Shown one piece after another: positions 1 through 38,434 of a stretch of 64,000 nucleotides of DNA; positions within the stretch are counted from its first letter, which is position 1, and the number at the start of each line of letters is the position of its first letter. The stretch is taken from contig NC_051435.1 in NCBI RefSeq assembly GCF_001649575.2, positions 10,507,596-10,571,595 of the forward strand, in the 5' to 3' direction. The position numbers and the translations under genes are program-made. The DNA comes from Kryptolebias marmoratus (Eukaryota > Chordata > Actinopteri > Cyprinodontiformes > Rivulidae). The notes beneath the pieces are model-generated. The model had not been told where the DNA came from and did no database searches. It worked only from the letters and a program-made list of their open reading frames with translations.

Positions 1-179
1 AATTAAACGAAATAAACATTTGAAATATATGAGTTTGTATGTAATGTATGAATATAATATACAAGTTTCACTTTTTAAATGGAATTACTGAAATCAATCT
101 ACTTTTTCATGATATTCTAATTTTATGACCAGCACCTGTATTTGTCAGTGACAAATTTTTTTAAACAAAGCACAAAGCT

Positions 180-480
180 GCCGCCCGTCATCGTCGCTCT
201 TCCCTCTGTAATAAATCAGTTTGTTGTCGTTTAAATCCCACGACCCGGGTGGGCGCACGCATCATCGCCTCATCACATGACTGAGCTGCGGAGCCAGCTT
301 ACCTTTTCACACGTCGACAGATGCAGATCTGTTACAAACGTTCGCCGTGGCACAGAGACGTATCAGGCCCTCACAGATCACACCCAGGTGACCAGAAGGC
401 GCCCGTGTCCCGGCTTGAAGCGCCTTGTGAAAGTGGCTCACTCGACTTACGTGGACAAAAAACTACCTGATGCTCCGTCG
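180..480 (-). other. GC-rich patch with a minus-strand splice donor; possible 5' exon
   Basis: A CpG-containing stretch stands out from AT-rich surroundings. On the minus strand a near-consensus donor (AAAG then GTAAGC) places an exon boundary at 303, with the exon lying above it. No protein was recognised in the three minus frames, so this may be an untranslated exon of a gene running off the left edge, or chance. The flanks (1-180 and 480-1340) show nothing I can name. Confidence 0.2.
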
Positions 481-1353
481 GCCTTCTTCAACTAAAGAAA
501 GTTGTTGCTTGGACGCAGACACTTCCACGTATATTAGTTATTGCTCACAGACATTCAGATCATTGGCTGTGATGGAGCGTGTAGAGTTCCAGTCAACAAC
601 TGCGGTTAGGAACGTTAAAGACAGCGTTGAGTCACAGACTGTAGTAGATCTGTAACCTGACACTCAATGTTGTTTCTGAAATAGTTGGCAGTAGAAGATC
701 AGGCGAATAATTGATTTGTCAATCATTAGCCAGCATAAGTCATTAAATAAAGTCTCCTGGAGCTCATTTAGAACAAGTTTGCAAACCAGAACAGCCTCCA
801 AGGGCATTTCTGCTCTTATTTAAAAAAGAAAGGAGTAGCCTCCAGTGCTTTACTAATGCTGCAGCTGCATCCCTCCAAACCTCTTCATGAAACATTAACC
901 CTGTTCTACTCATAAAGCCAAACAACATCAATTTGAGTTTGAGCTTCAGACTGTAAAAACGTTGGGAAGCTGCAGACAAACGGTCACGGTCTGAGGCAAA
1001 TTGGCATTCAATCAGCAACTCCTGAGTTTTAAGGATTCATGAAGACCATTTCTGAGGCTTAAGGACAAGCGCCGGCTTTTAACCAGATATCTGAAATGTT
1101 TTCACATTTTGGTGAAGCTGGTTGAAACTATTTTCAGTGTGTAATAAAGAAACAGAAACAGACATTTCTCTTTAGATTAAAATCACCAGGACATACGTAC
1201 TTGTATTATACAGTCATACTTTAACGACAGACAAAATCTGTCCACATCATTTTGGGATGACAGCATGATAAAGATCCCTCAGATGAAGGGAATTAGGTCT
1301 AGAGTACAACCCCTGCAGCACATCACCACTTCTGACCACAAAATAAGCACTTT

Positions 1354-1718
1354 GGCCTTGTTTACATGACCCTGATCACCTTGAAACGTTAAAGATTTGC
1401 AGATGCTGACTGGAGAAAAAGTTCCACATTTACACGGTGCTCGTTGAACCCGCTGTAGTTTCCACGCCAGGCCACTAGTTGGCGCTTGCAGCCGCATGCG
1501 CGCTGACACCAGCCTCCCCAGTGTGTCAACGAACAGCAACAGAAATGTCAAGGGGCTGTTTACGCGGAGCTGTAACCGTTTACATTATGGAGAGACTGGT
1601 GTCCGGGAACTACAGCAGGTTCTGCGATCACCGTGTAAACGTGGAACTTTTCTCCACTCGACATCGGAAAATCTTTAACATTTCCAGGAGAACGGCCATG
1701 TGTGAACAGGGCCTTAGA
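1354..1718. mobile_element. MITE-like element with two long inverted arms
   Basis: The arm at about 1354-1467 is an imperfect reverse complement of the arm at about 1602-1718, around a loop near 1470-1600. Both arms carry the same landmarks in order: an outer GGCC(T/C)TGTT end, a GTTAAAGATTT block, a GGAGAAAA-GTTCCAC block, TACACGGTG and a CTGTAGTT block. That is the structure of a non-autonomous DNA transposon of hairpin type. There is no transposase. The superfamily was not determined because target-site duplications could not be placed. Confidence 0.6.
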
Positions 1719-2059
1719 AAGGTTTTACACTGAGCTGTTTTTCGGTGAAACTGTAGCGTTTCTGCTGCTGTTCAGACGTTCGTTCACACGACAACAGCGA
1801 CCAGATTCTCTGACACTGAAACTTTTTGAACCCAGGTCTCAGTGTGGAACTTTTCAAACCCTCACGTTTGCGTTTCAAAGGAACCCGTAACGTGTGACAT
1901 CGCAGACACGTACCACAGACGGCTGCAGTCAGTAGCTGTTCTGCACGAGCACATCAACAACAGCAGACAGCTGAGTGCTGTTCTATGTTTACTCACGCTT
2001 TTCAACATGTAGCAGCAACCCAACCTCCCTGTAAGTCCAAACTAATGTCTGCGTATTCA

Positions 2060-2240
2060 CCATTTCACACGTTGGAGAGACCAGCGTCTGTGTATGTCAT
2101 CGCCAATAAGTGAGCGGGCATGGAAACTACAGCGGGTTCATCAAACAGCATTACCACATAAACATGAAACTTCTTTTTCCAATCAGCATGTGAAGATCCT
2201 TATCGTCAACAGGAGATCGGCCTCGTGTAAACAGGGCCTC
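2060..2240 (+). mobile_element. Second fragment of the same MITE-like family
   Basis: This stretch repeats the right-arm landmarks of the element at 1354-1718 in the same order: a GAGAGACCAG block, a GGAAACTACAGC(G)GGTT block, CATAAACATGAAACTT and a terminal GTAAACAGGGCCT. The region between (about 1727-2060) has related GGAACTTTT and TTCACACG words, so the whole 1340-2240 interval may be nested or decayed copies. The stretch 2240-4090 is otherwise unremarkable. Confidence 0.5.
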
Positions 2241-4099
2241 ACTTTGACTTGAAGCCTCGTAAAAAGTTTCATCCCTATAGATGTGATATCACAAATCTCA
2301 ACAATCCATCTCCCCCAACAGATTAAAAGTTTAAACTAGGCTGCCGTCATGGGAAACGTAAAGTCCTCAGACAGAGGGAGCGCCTGTTTACTCAGCTCAA
2401 CAGACCTCCAGGACCTGAACCGTAAACAAGCTCAGACTGTCTGACGTCCTTTTATCTGGCCACTGACTGCCAGACCCCACAACACAAGTCCCAGAGAACA
2501 CCAGAGCTCTAAAAAACACACCGAGTGCCACTTAACACAGCGCCGGACCGCATGGTGATCCCTCCAATCAGCCTTTTCTGAACAGTGCATTTCCGGTTCT
2601 CTAAAAAGAGAACTAGAACGCGTACCAGCATCTTTCGGCGTTCATCAATACTCTTCAGATTGTTTCTGCTCGCTTCTTCAGTCCCTACTGACTGCCAGGC
2701 TTAATCAGAACTTTAAATGAGGTCCAGCAGTTCAGGCGTTTCACCTTGAGCGCGTCACAAATAAAATCACCAAATTAACCAGGTGTTGCTTTCAATCACA
2801 GAGCGGACCCGGACGCCCGCCGACTTTCCTTCAAAGCCTGTAAAGCCATTAGTGAAGAACAAACTGATAAGACACCTGAATGGATTTGTTTTTTGTGGGA
2901 GTTTGGATGGAGTTGATTGCGAGGTGGAACAAATCACGCACCTTGTGGTTCAAACAGGAGAATTGCCTCTTGGGGGGGTCCTTCAGACAGCTTTAACACC
3001 TCTGTAATGAACTTTACACCCTCTCATCAGCAGGTCCGCAGGCTTTCATTTGCATGCATTAAAAAAGATGGAAAAACATTTCCTGTTTGGTCTAAATGTT
3101 CCACAGTGGGGTTAAAGCCCATCAAACAGTCTGTATGGGCTTGTATATGAATTAAAAATGGAAGCACAGGTGATGTTTTAGCATTACTTCACTGCCAACT
3201 GGATTTTAAAAAAAAAATCCCACAGACGAGAAAAACCCATGCTGTGATTGTGGCTCTCCCTCCTGCTGGACTGAGATTGTGATGTTAATGATGCCCAACA
3301 TGCAGTGATGGGACACACGATCAAACCACTAAAAAAGGCCCTCCCAAAAGCCACTTAGCATGACAAAAACTTGAAAAAAGTCACAACTAGTTGAAATGTC
3401 GTGAGCCTGATTTGACTGCCAAATAGAAACGGAGACTCTGATCCCTTGCAGCTGAGAAGCAGACATTATAATGTTCATGTTTTATTTTTTATTTTTGGGG
3501 GGGAGTGGGCCTGACGCTCAGATTTATCAGCAAATAACATCTGCCTCAGACGGCCACTTCAAGGGACCAGGATGAGCGGCGGAAAACGCAGCTTCGTCAC
3601 GAAAACGAGACGTGAAGTCATTGATATTAGTCTGAAAAGACACAGCGAAGCTCGCTGCGTGCGTGTGAGTGCACGTCGCGAAGCTTCCTGCAGCAAACAG
3701 GCAAACTTTTCCACGTCGCACACATTAGGTTAAACTTAAAGTCCATTTCTGAGACCATGCAATTGAACTTACCTTCTGTCTTTTTGTGTTTGGTTTCCAA
3801 AAGTGCTTTATTCTTTATATTTTTTATTTTATTTTTTGGGGCTCGGTAACAAGTCTCAGCAGTCTATTCTGCCATCTCCCGAGAATTCACCGACAAGACC
3901 CGATTTGTTTTCCAAACTAGTCTGAAAAGCAGGAGCCTTCATGACGCCAACATTATCGTCCGTCGGTCGCTCGGTGGGAATTCAAAAAATAAAAAAATAA
4001 CAAAAAGTGACGATTCTCACTCGATGTTAGTTTTAAAAACGGAGCAAAATTGAAGACACATTTTGTTTTTTCTCCTCCTCTTCTTCATTCACAAATTAA

Positions 4100-4390
4100 C
4101 AACGTCCGGGAGCTTCACGCGTCTCAGCAGCCTGGTGGCGGCGTCGCGAAGGCAAAAAGCCAGGATTGGTGGAGGAAGTTACCTTACAGCGACTTACTAC
4201 TGTACTCAAAGCGGCATCAAGCGCCATGACGCACGTACCGACTTCCGGTTTGGAGTTCCAAAATAAAACAAGGAAGTCGATTTTAAAAAAAGGTACACGT
4301 ACATGGAATAACCATAAAAGTACCCCAATTAACATTTTAATTTAAAAAAACGCCAAACAACTGTGATAACAATTCCGGAAGTGGGTTACA
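4100..4390 (-). promoter_or_regulatory. Promoter-like GC-rich patch with two ETS-type sites
   Basis: A GC- and CpG-enriched block lies in AT-rich DNA. It holds two ETS-type CCGGAAGT words: one on the minus strand near 4241, just upstream of the minus-strand ATG at 4227, and one on the plus strand near 4374. ETS sites close to an ATG and a splice donor are typical of vertebrate housekeeping promoters. No transcript was identified. Confidence 0.35.
4198..4227 (-). CDS. Candidate first coding exon of an unidentified minus-strand gene
   Basis: On the minus strand an ATG at 4227 opens MALDAALSTV and is followed directly by a consensus donor, GTAAGT, at 4197. A second usable donor (AAG then GTAACT) lies 15 bases further on. 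The ETS site just upstream supports a start here. I found no downstream exon that I could join with confidence, and I do not recognise the peptide. The gene, if real, would run left. It is not in the human neighbourhoods of C7orf57 or UPP2 as I remember them. Confidence 0.25.
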
Positions 4391-5099
4391 CACTTTATAA
4401 AAAAGTTGAGCTACTTTGGCTTAGGTGTCATAAATACAAAATTATAAATAGGAAATAAGTTAGGCCAAAAGTAATTGCTCAATTAAGTTAAAAAAGTATG
4501 CAAAATAAAAAGAAGTTTCCAGATTGAAACTACATATAGATAGACAGATAATATTTATAGATAGATAATATTTAAATGTTTTGTCTGTAGTTAGGATTTT
4601 AATACAGTGTCTAACCTTAATCAAATATGTTTGTAATGTACTTATTTTACAATAACATTTTTTGTTGTGTTGTATGCATATCATAAATTTTAATGATTTT
4701 ATTGATGGTTTTCCTGTGATTTTATACACATTTTAATATTGTTGCACACACTGTAGAGCAATGAGCACAGTTGTCATAAACTCCAAAACTGAGCAAGAGA
4801 ATAAATCAAACTAGTCATGAGCAAAACTGAGCTGCTTCAGGTTAAAATCACACAGTTGTACTGTACATATTGGCATTTTCAAGTAATAATATCCTTATAT
4901 CCTTGTAATCCAAAGTATTTTTAAGGATATTGTCATGCAATCTTATATTTTGGTATTAATTCCTCAAATAAAGCTTTTAATTAGGAGGAAATGGATGATA
5001 TAACGTTTATTTATTTATTTTACTCAGCTTTATTTGTGCAGGACTCTACTAACACAAGTGAAACCCAAGAGCAGAAACAACACCTGAAATAAAAGAAAT

Positions 5100-5605
5100 T
5101 ATAACATATTTCTCAAATAACAAAATGTCCAGTGAGAGAAAATGTGGGATAATAAGTGACCAGGCACATTTTCTGGAATTGTCCTGTTATCCAAACATGC
5201 TGGAGAGATATCAAGATGGAGCTTGAGAAAAATCTAGGGATGGAGGCTCCATCAAGTCCTGTTTTACCTATTAGGGGTTATGAATGATGATTTTAATTTA
5301 AATCAAAGATACATAATACATATATAATTACTGGTTGCAACAAATTAATCACAGTAAGAAGTATATATTATGGAAAGGTTTACCTCTGTTCTTCAAATGA
5401 CTCCAGAAAACTTTGTCCTGAAGTTTTATTGTTTTTGTATATTTACTGTGACTAATTTTATTTGCTTAAAAGTTGTATATGTATATATGTGCTGTGCTTT
5501 TCTTTCTTTTTTCTTTTCTTCACAGTTTTAGGTATATTATTTGTATATTAATGTTCAGTTTAACTATGTAAAAACTCAAAATAAAAAGTAAGAAAAAAAA
5601 TTCCA
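5100..5605 (+). mobile_element. L1-type LINE, 3' end of ORF2 plus tail
   Basis: From about 5140 the plus strand reads as the C-terminus of an L1 ORF2 protein, with the characteristic HIFWNCPVI stretch at 5165-5191 and a stop at 5285-5287. An AT-rich 3' UTR follows and ends in an A-rich tail near 5575-5600. Only the end survives, consistent with 5' truncation on insertion. Confidence 0.6.
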
Positions 5606-5639
5606 ATGATATTTGGCTTTTATTCTGAAACAAATGTGC

Positions 5640-5770
5640 TCATTTCCTGTCCCTGACGTACGCTCGCTGTCCAGCTCGACGCTCCGGGTTTTAAAAGGAC
5701 TTTGCCATCTCTCCTCTTCTGCGCATGCTCCCAAAAGTCAGTGAAAGAGAGGGGCCCTCATTGCTCTTGG
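5640..5770. promoter_or_regulatory. Isolated promoter-like GC-rich block
   Basis: Directly after the L1 tail is a block with a CRE-like TGACGTAC, several CpGs and an NRF1-like TGCGCATGC. No ORF or strong splice site is attached. It may be a promoter fragment of an unknown transcript or transposon-derived sequence. The following 5770-6530 is AT-rich and shows nothing I can name. Confidence 0.2.
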
Positions 5771-6752
5771 AAATACCTGAGGCCAAAACAGAGAGCTGCA
5801 AATATGTTATCTCTCCACATTTATTCAAGTGGTTGTTATTCTCAGTACTGAGGTGTTTGAAACGCAACGCATTCCTTTAAAACTTTGAAGCATCTCTTTA
5901 TTCAATCAAACAAGAGTTATTTGTGCGCAGATTTGTTCACAGAGAGGCAAAGCACTGAGCTGCAGGAGGTTTACTTGTAAAAATTAGGTCGGTATGTCAA
6001 AAAAATATAATTTATTTGCAATAAAACAACTAAAATTGTTTTTATAAACAGCTTTAAAGACAAATTTGAGTTTGAGGGATAGAAAAATATACAGCGCATT
6101 TATAATTGTCTTTAATTATGTGTGTGCATCGAAGCAGTTTTGTGCAAATAAGTCCATATAGTTCAGTCAGCAAAGCAGATAAAATTCCTGCAAAACAGGC
6201 TATAAATTGCGTTTTCTGCCTAAATGTTGTTACTTAGGTGTTTTTGCTGCTTATGTTCAATAAAAACTGAAGAGCATGGACACTCAGATTACACAAAAAT
6301 AATTAACTTAAAAATAGTGTTATATGAACAATAAATAAACATCTCTGTCATGTGAACTATAATGTTTCTTTTAGTTTTGCTGTCATGATTATAGAAAATG
6401 CAATTCAGTGATCCCTAAATAATCTATGTTATAATTATAATTGAATAAATTGTGTATTTTGTGTAATTTAAATGTTTCCTTATTTGGTGTTTTTATGTTT
6501 GTTTTAGCTAAGCTACAGGCCTAGCTTGTGTGTTTCCTCACGTGGGAAACCGGACAAACCTGTGTCGACATGAAGTCGTGTTCCGGGCACAGACAGGAGC
6601 CTGTTTCAGAGTTCCTCTCGTCCTCGGGATGGGCTGAATGCTGACGGTGAATAAAAGAACGACCACACGATTATTGTCACCCGCATTACCTCGGAGGACC
6701 TGCACCGCGGCGGCTCGCGGCAGCTGCTTCGCGGGGTTGTCCGGGTGAACCC

Positions 6753-6766
6753 GTTTCCATGGAGAC
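6753..6766 (+). promoter_or_regulatory. RFX X-box motif upstream of c7orf57
   Basis: GTTTCCATGGAGAC fits the classic ciliary X-box pattern RYYNYY-AT-RRNRAC at all 14 positions. It lies 92 bases before the c7orf57 start codon, in the window where X-boxes of ciliary genes usually sit. RFX factors bind such sites and switch on genes of motile and sensory cilia. The second half-site (GGAGAC) is weaker than the vertebrate optimum. Confidence 0.5.
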
Positions 6767-6857
6767 CGAGTCTCAACTTCCAAACAACACACGCGCGCGC
6801 GCACAGACACACACAACAACAAAGTGAGAACGACACTTTTTCCTCTCGTCCTCCACG

Positions 6858-9379
6858 ATGAATACGGAGTAAGTCCAACACTTCTGAGCTTTAAAGTTTA
6901 AACGACGCGCTTGTTGACGTTTACTGGCCGCTTTATTGATTTATAAACCGACAGCTAGCTCCGTGCGGCTAGCACCGGCGTTAGCTTTTACCTGTTGCTG
7001 ATGCTAATGCTAACCATTTTGCTTCTCACTAGAAACTCCTTAGCTGTCACGAATAACGAGCTTCAACCAGGAAATTCTGGCAAGTTCAACTATTTAAATC
7101 ACCCTGTTTATGCTGTACAACTTAAAGGGAGAGAACTCAACCTCATACTTATTATTATTATTTTGGATGTGTTTAAACCCTCCAGGTGTGAAAGCAGGAT
7201 ACCAAACACTAGATGGCCATATCTCCCAGATCCCAGGACTGTCTCCATCAATCATCCGTCGCCCTGAGGAGAGGGCCCGAGGGAAAAGGGTCACAGTCCA
7301 GGAGGGCGACTCCGACTATGTGAAGCTTGCCAAACAAGGAGGACACAAAGGTGGAGCAGTCCCGCTGACTTACAGTGTGTGTTAACTGGCTCTGCTCGAC
7401 CACCAGACAACACTGACCTCTGCCCCTTTTTTTTTCGTTGTCGCTGCTGTCAACAGGGCTTTTGTGGCACGAAGAAACAGTTACTTCTAAAGCAAACTCC
7501 TACAAACCTCCAGACTGGTTCGGTGCCTCGACAGGAGACGCTGTCAAGCCAAAGCCGAGGTGTTTTATTATACGCTTTGGTATAGTCAAAGTTTGGGATT
7601 AAAGCTGCCTCCACATACACAAAACATGTTTTTATTTGAAAAAAAAAAAACTTTGTTCAGCCTTGGTATTAGGTGTTGGAAACCTTGCTTATCGGAGCAT
7701 TGTTTATTCTTCCTGTGACACTAATTTACAGCAAGGAGGAGAAAAACCCTGGAGCCTTTCAGGCATTAGAGACTCCCTTTTGGACTGACAGCATGTCAGC
7801 CTGGGAGAGAGGCAATGGCAGCAGCAATGGCAAACAAAAGGTAAGCAGAGAAATGCACATTGTGGTTAGAAAATAATCTAACCTGAGGTTAGTTCAGCTC
7901 CTTATGTTCATTCATTTTAAGACTGTGTTTGTTAAAGACGTGATGCAGCGTTGAATGTCCACTTTGTAGCACAATTAATTGCTTTTCAGTGATTTAAACT
8001 GGAGACTGAAATTTAGTGTTTTTACCTTCTTGCTCAGAGCGTGGATATTCAGTCCGGCCAGACGGAAGAGATTCAGACATTCAGTCTGTTTGGGACGAGC
8101 AAATACAAGAGAACGTAAGGGATTGTGATCACAAGGTGGCACTGTCGTTCTCTGATAAATTTATTCTCAGCCACAGGCTGAACCCTGCTAGTTACTGTGA
8201 GCAGTTGTTGGAGCCCTGGACGAAAAGCGTTTCTCCTTTTGCAAAAAACAGTTTAAAGCATTTAAGCAGAGTGGACCTGCATGATAACTAGATAAGTTTT
8301 CTCAATTATTTCTTTCCTACATTTGTTAAAAGTACAGTATCTGTTAGCTACTCTTCTCCAGAGTCACATTTGTCTTTATAAGACCCTAATTTAATTTTAT
8401 TCTGAGGGATTTATGGACAAACACTGCAGTTCTATTAATATGTTAAATGAAGTTAACATTGTATTGTCTTATAAGCTCAGAAATTCATCTTTTTTAGTCA
8501 CTCTTTCTTGGCTCAACAAGTAAACACAAAGGGTTTTTCCTAAACTGGAAGCCCTGTTAATAAAACGACTCATTTAAACAGGCTGAAAAACTCAATTTAG
8601 CTTAAACATGCACACAAAATCTAAAGGATCATTTCATTTAATATTTTTGTTCCCACTGCTTTTAGACAGAAGTTTAATTTTCTAAACGTTAATGAGGTTG
8701 TTGTTTTCTTGTTCTGAGACAGACTTGAAACAATTTTAATATTTTTGCATCAGCGTAATTCTGTAGCACTTAACCTAAAAAAAATCACAAGAAAGGTTAA
8801 AGATGAATGTTTTCCTTGTGTATCTTTAGGCGCAGGTCGTGTGTAAAGCCATATGTCTCACTGTTGTGGTGACAAAGCAAAAAAAGAAAAAGAAAAAAAA
8901 AGCTTCTGGCCCGTTTGCTGCGCTCAGGTCAAATAAAACGGCCCAAAGTGCAACGGCATCCAGACGTGTGGCTGTTTGCTTTGGCTGCCAGCTGATCCGA
9001 GCCGTGTGCTCCCTGTACCTTTGGGAAAATGTCATTGACTTGTCCAAAAACAAACAAACAAACCAAAGAACCCAACTTTCACTGCTGTAGGGACAAAAAT
9101 GGTCAACACAATCATTAAGTGTGCCGAGAGAGTGACGCTGTAATAAGTAGCCAGGGTTTAACTCTGGGTTGATCCACAGTAGGACTCAGGTTTAATCTTT
9201 AAACTGTCACCTCTCCCCAACAAAAAATGAAGACAAGCTGACCATTTCATTTCAGATGGGGTGTAAAGTAAAACTTTACGTTCTTCTTTCGCAGAGTGCC
9301 CGACAAGAGACCAGCACCTGTTGACATGTCGAAGCTGCTGAGCTTCGGTTACGCCGAGGGCAACAAACCGCTGCAGTGA
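6858..9379 (+). CDS. c7orf57: C7orf57 homolog, 198 aa, seven exons
   Basis: Exons: 6858-6868, 7033-7079, 7186-7350, 7457-7559, 7732-7840, 8038-8114, 9295-9379, summing to 199 codons with the stop at 9377-9379. Phases agree throughout if intron 2 uses a GC donor at 7080. The function of the family is unknown; expression in ciliated cells is from memory. Identification rests on blocks shared with human C7orf57: SQIPGLS (residues 33-39), DSDYVKLAKQGG (61-72, human DSEYVKLAKQGG), a PPDW motif (92-95, human LPDW) and a C-terminal MSKLLSFGY like human FSKLISNGY. There is no signal peptide, membrane segment or known domain. At 198 aa it is shorter than the human protein (about 295 aa as I recall it). 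The start is the only ATG joined in phase to exon 2. Confidence 0.83.
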
Positions 9380-9949
9380 CGCGTCGAGTAAGCAACACGG
9401 CGGCTGAGTCGCAGGCTTTTTACCTTTCCTTTTTTTTATCCCGCTTTCGGGATACACTTGTAATGAAATAAAAGGAGATGAAGGCAAGCTGTTAATCCAG
9501 CCTGAAATGACAGAGACAAAATTTGTGGAGTAAAACTTTAGGGTTTAAGCCGTTAAGACTTTATGGAGCATCTTGACAGCATTATGTGAAGATATTAGTG
9601 ATTCATGTGAGCATGATTAGCTGAATGACTTTTGCTCTTTTCCTTTTTTTATGTCAACAGACTGGAAGGCTGCCAGAAGCACAAAATCAGGACACCAAGA
9701 AGAATAGCTGCCATCTTTTTCTTCTGACATCCATTTTCTACACTCCCTCTTCCAGCTGAGCCACGTTAAGCGTTTTACTCTGTTTCAAATGTTTTTTCAA
9801 GTGTAAAAACGCTCCGCTGCATTGAAGTTCTGGCTTTTTTTATTTATTGTGCCTGTTAGCAGTGCCTCCATAACTACATCTGTTAAAGAAAGAGGAAACT
9901 GGTGTTTTTCGTGTATTTTCTGTGATAAATCGGGCCGAGCATTCCTGAA

Positions 9950-9955
9950 AATAAA
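9950..9955 (+). terminator. Polyadenylation signal of c7orf57
   Basis: AATAAA follows the stop codon by about 570 bases and is the first good signal after it. A short 3' UTR intron ending at the AG near 9659-9660 is possible but not demonstrated. Cleavage just after this signal would leave under 500 bases before the upp2 start region. Confidence 0.55.
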
Positions 9956-10390
9956 GTTTAAACGATTCCAAATACTTCAGAATTCAGTTTTTTTTCTCCC
10001 CCCCCCTCCACTGTGTTTCAAACACCACACGTTTTAGATCGATATTTATCACGGAATGACCAGTCTGAGTGTTGGTTGTACATTTATGTTGCTGTTTTGA
10101 AGTCGTCTGCGAGGGTCAGAGGTTATCTCAGTGTGACATGTGTCACCACACGTCAGATGTTACCTGGATCCTGATTGGCTGCAGTTGGGACACGACACAC
10201 CCCGGCGTTTGATGAAACCACCACCTGTTCTGTCACATATGTTCTCGCTGCTGTTTGTACGGACGTCTTTTTTTTTTTTTTTTTGCAACAGTGGAGTATT
10301 TTGTTTTATGTAACAGATCTTGCTCTGCTTGTTTGTGACTGGCTGGCAGATTAATCGGACAAGCGACCGCTGCTACTCCTCTTTCCTGAA

Positions 10391-10427
10391 CCAATCAGTG
10401 GCGAGGTCAGGGGTGACCGCTATATCA
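10391..10427 (+). promoter_or_regulatory. upp2 core promoter: CCAAT, DR1-like site, TATA-like box
   Basis: CCAAT at 10391-10395 is followed by AGGTCA-G-GGGTGA at 10404-10416, a direct repeat of two nuclear-receptor half-sites with one-base spacing (DR1). A TATA-like TATATCA starts at 10421. Transcription should start near 10450, leaving a leader of about 80 bases before the ATG at 10530. DR1 sites are bound by HNF4, RXR/PPAR and COUP-TF; mammalian UPP2 is liver-enriched, so an HNF4-type site would make sense. Confidence 0.5.
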
Positions 10428-10529
10428 GCTGTGCAGCAGGATCTCACTTTTATTTGGGAAAAGAGCTTCAACAGGTGCGACGCTTAAAGACATTTAAAAC
10501 TTTTACTTTTTAAAGCGCCTCCTGCAGTC

Positions 10530-12126
<1,597 letters not shown>

Positions 12127-12500
12127 AACTTCAGTGACCTTAAAACACTGTACATAGCTTTGACTGACATGTAAATATGTGTAAAAAAAATACTGTACTT
12201 AAAATAATATTTGACTCTTATGTAAGAGTGTTAAGATGATTTAAATGACAAAGCTAAAATGCTAGCATGTTGCTTATTTAAGTATGTACTGTATTTTTTT
12301 AAAATAATAAGTACTTTAGTATTCATGTAAAAGAATATAAACCTTCAAAATAAGGCATTCTGTATGATTATTTCCATGTTTATGTTAATGCTGCAATCTA
12401 CACACAATAATCGCTGTAGCTAAAACTATAAATGTGAGAGATATAGAGACTTTCCAAGTCCTGATGTTTTAAAACAATCTACTTAGATTCGAATTACTGT

Positions 12501-12838
12501 AATAAAAATATCCACTCAGAACTGGTTTGCTTGTAGTTGGATTTTCAAATCATCAGCCTTTCTGTTTAAAACTCTTTTTCCTTTTTGTTATTTCTTTGAT
12601 AATCAAAAAGGACGGAGTATTATTTTTTTTACCACTGTGTTTCCGCATCACACGTTTTGTAGTTAAAAACATATTAAAGTTAGAGGCCTTTGCCCTACAC
12701 GTTAACGTCAATGCAAATTCTTATGTAAGCAGTCAGCAAATAAATACTGATAACTGCAGACGTAACGTTTGTTGGCTGTACCTTGTTACCATTCAGCATC
12801 CTCATATGATGTAAACTGCTCATACCATCTACAATAAA
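12501..12838 (+). terminator. Two candidate upp2 polyadenylation signals
   Basis: AATAAA occurs at 12501-12506 and again at 12833-12838, giving 3' UTRs of roughly 400 or 730 bases. Using the second would bring the upp2 transcript end to within about 170 bases of the convergent ccdc148 stop codon. Confidence 0.5.
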
Positions 12839-13016
12839 ATTCATTAATATTAATCCCAGAGTCTCATTTAGTAGTTAGAAAGGACCTTGGGTTTACAGCA
12901 GCTCATACTGCTGATATCATTTCCTTACACTAGCTGTATATTTTTACATGCATTAAACTGAATGCCAGAGCAAAAGGTTGGCAGGAATTTACACTATGAC
13001 CCAAACAAAACCTCGG

Positions 13017-38434
<25,418 letters not shown>

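Noticed and set aside
2783..3150. Overlapping open frames at 2.8-3.1 kb
   Set aside because: No codon bias, no family, no splice signals in a sensible arrangement.
9158..9487. Minus-strand open frame over the last c7orf57 exon
   Set aside because: It is the antisense shadow of a real exon whose plus-strand reading matches C7orf57.
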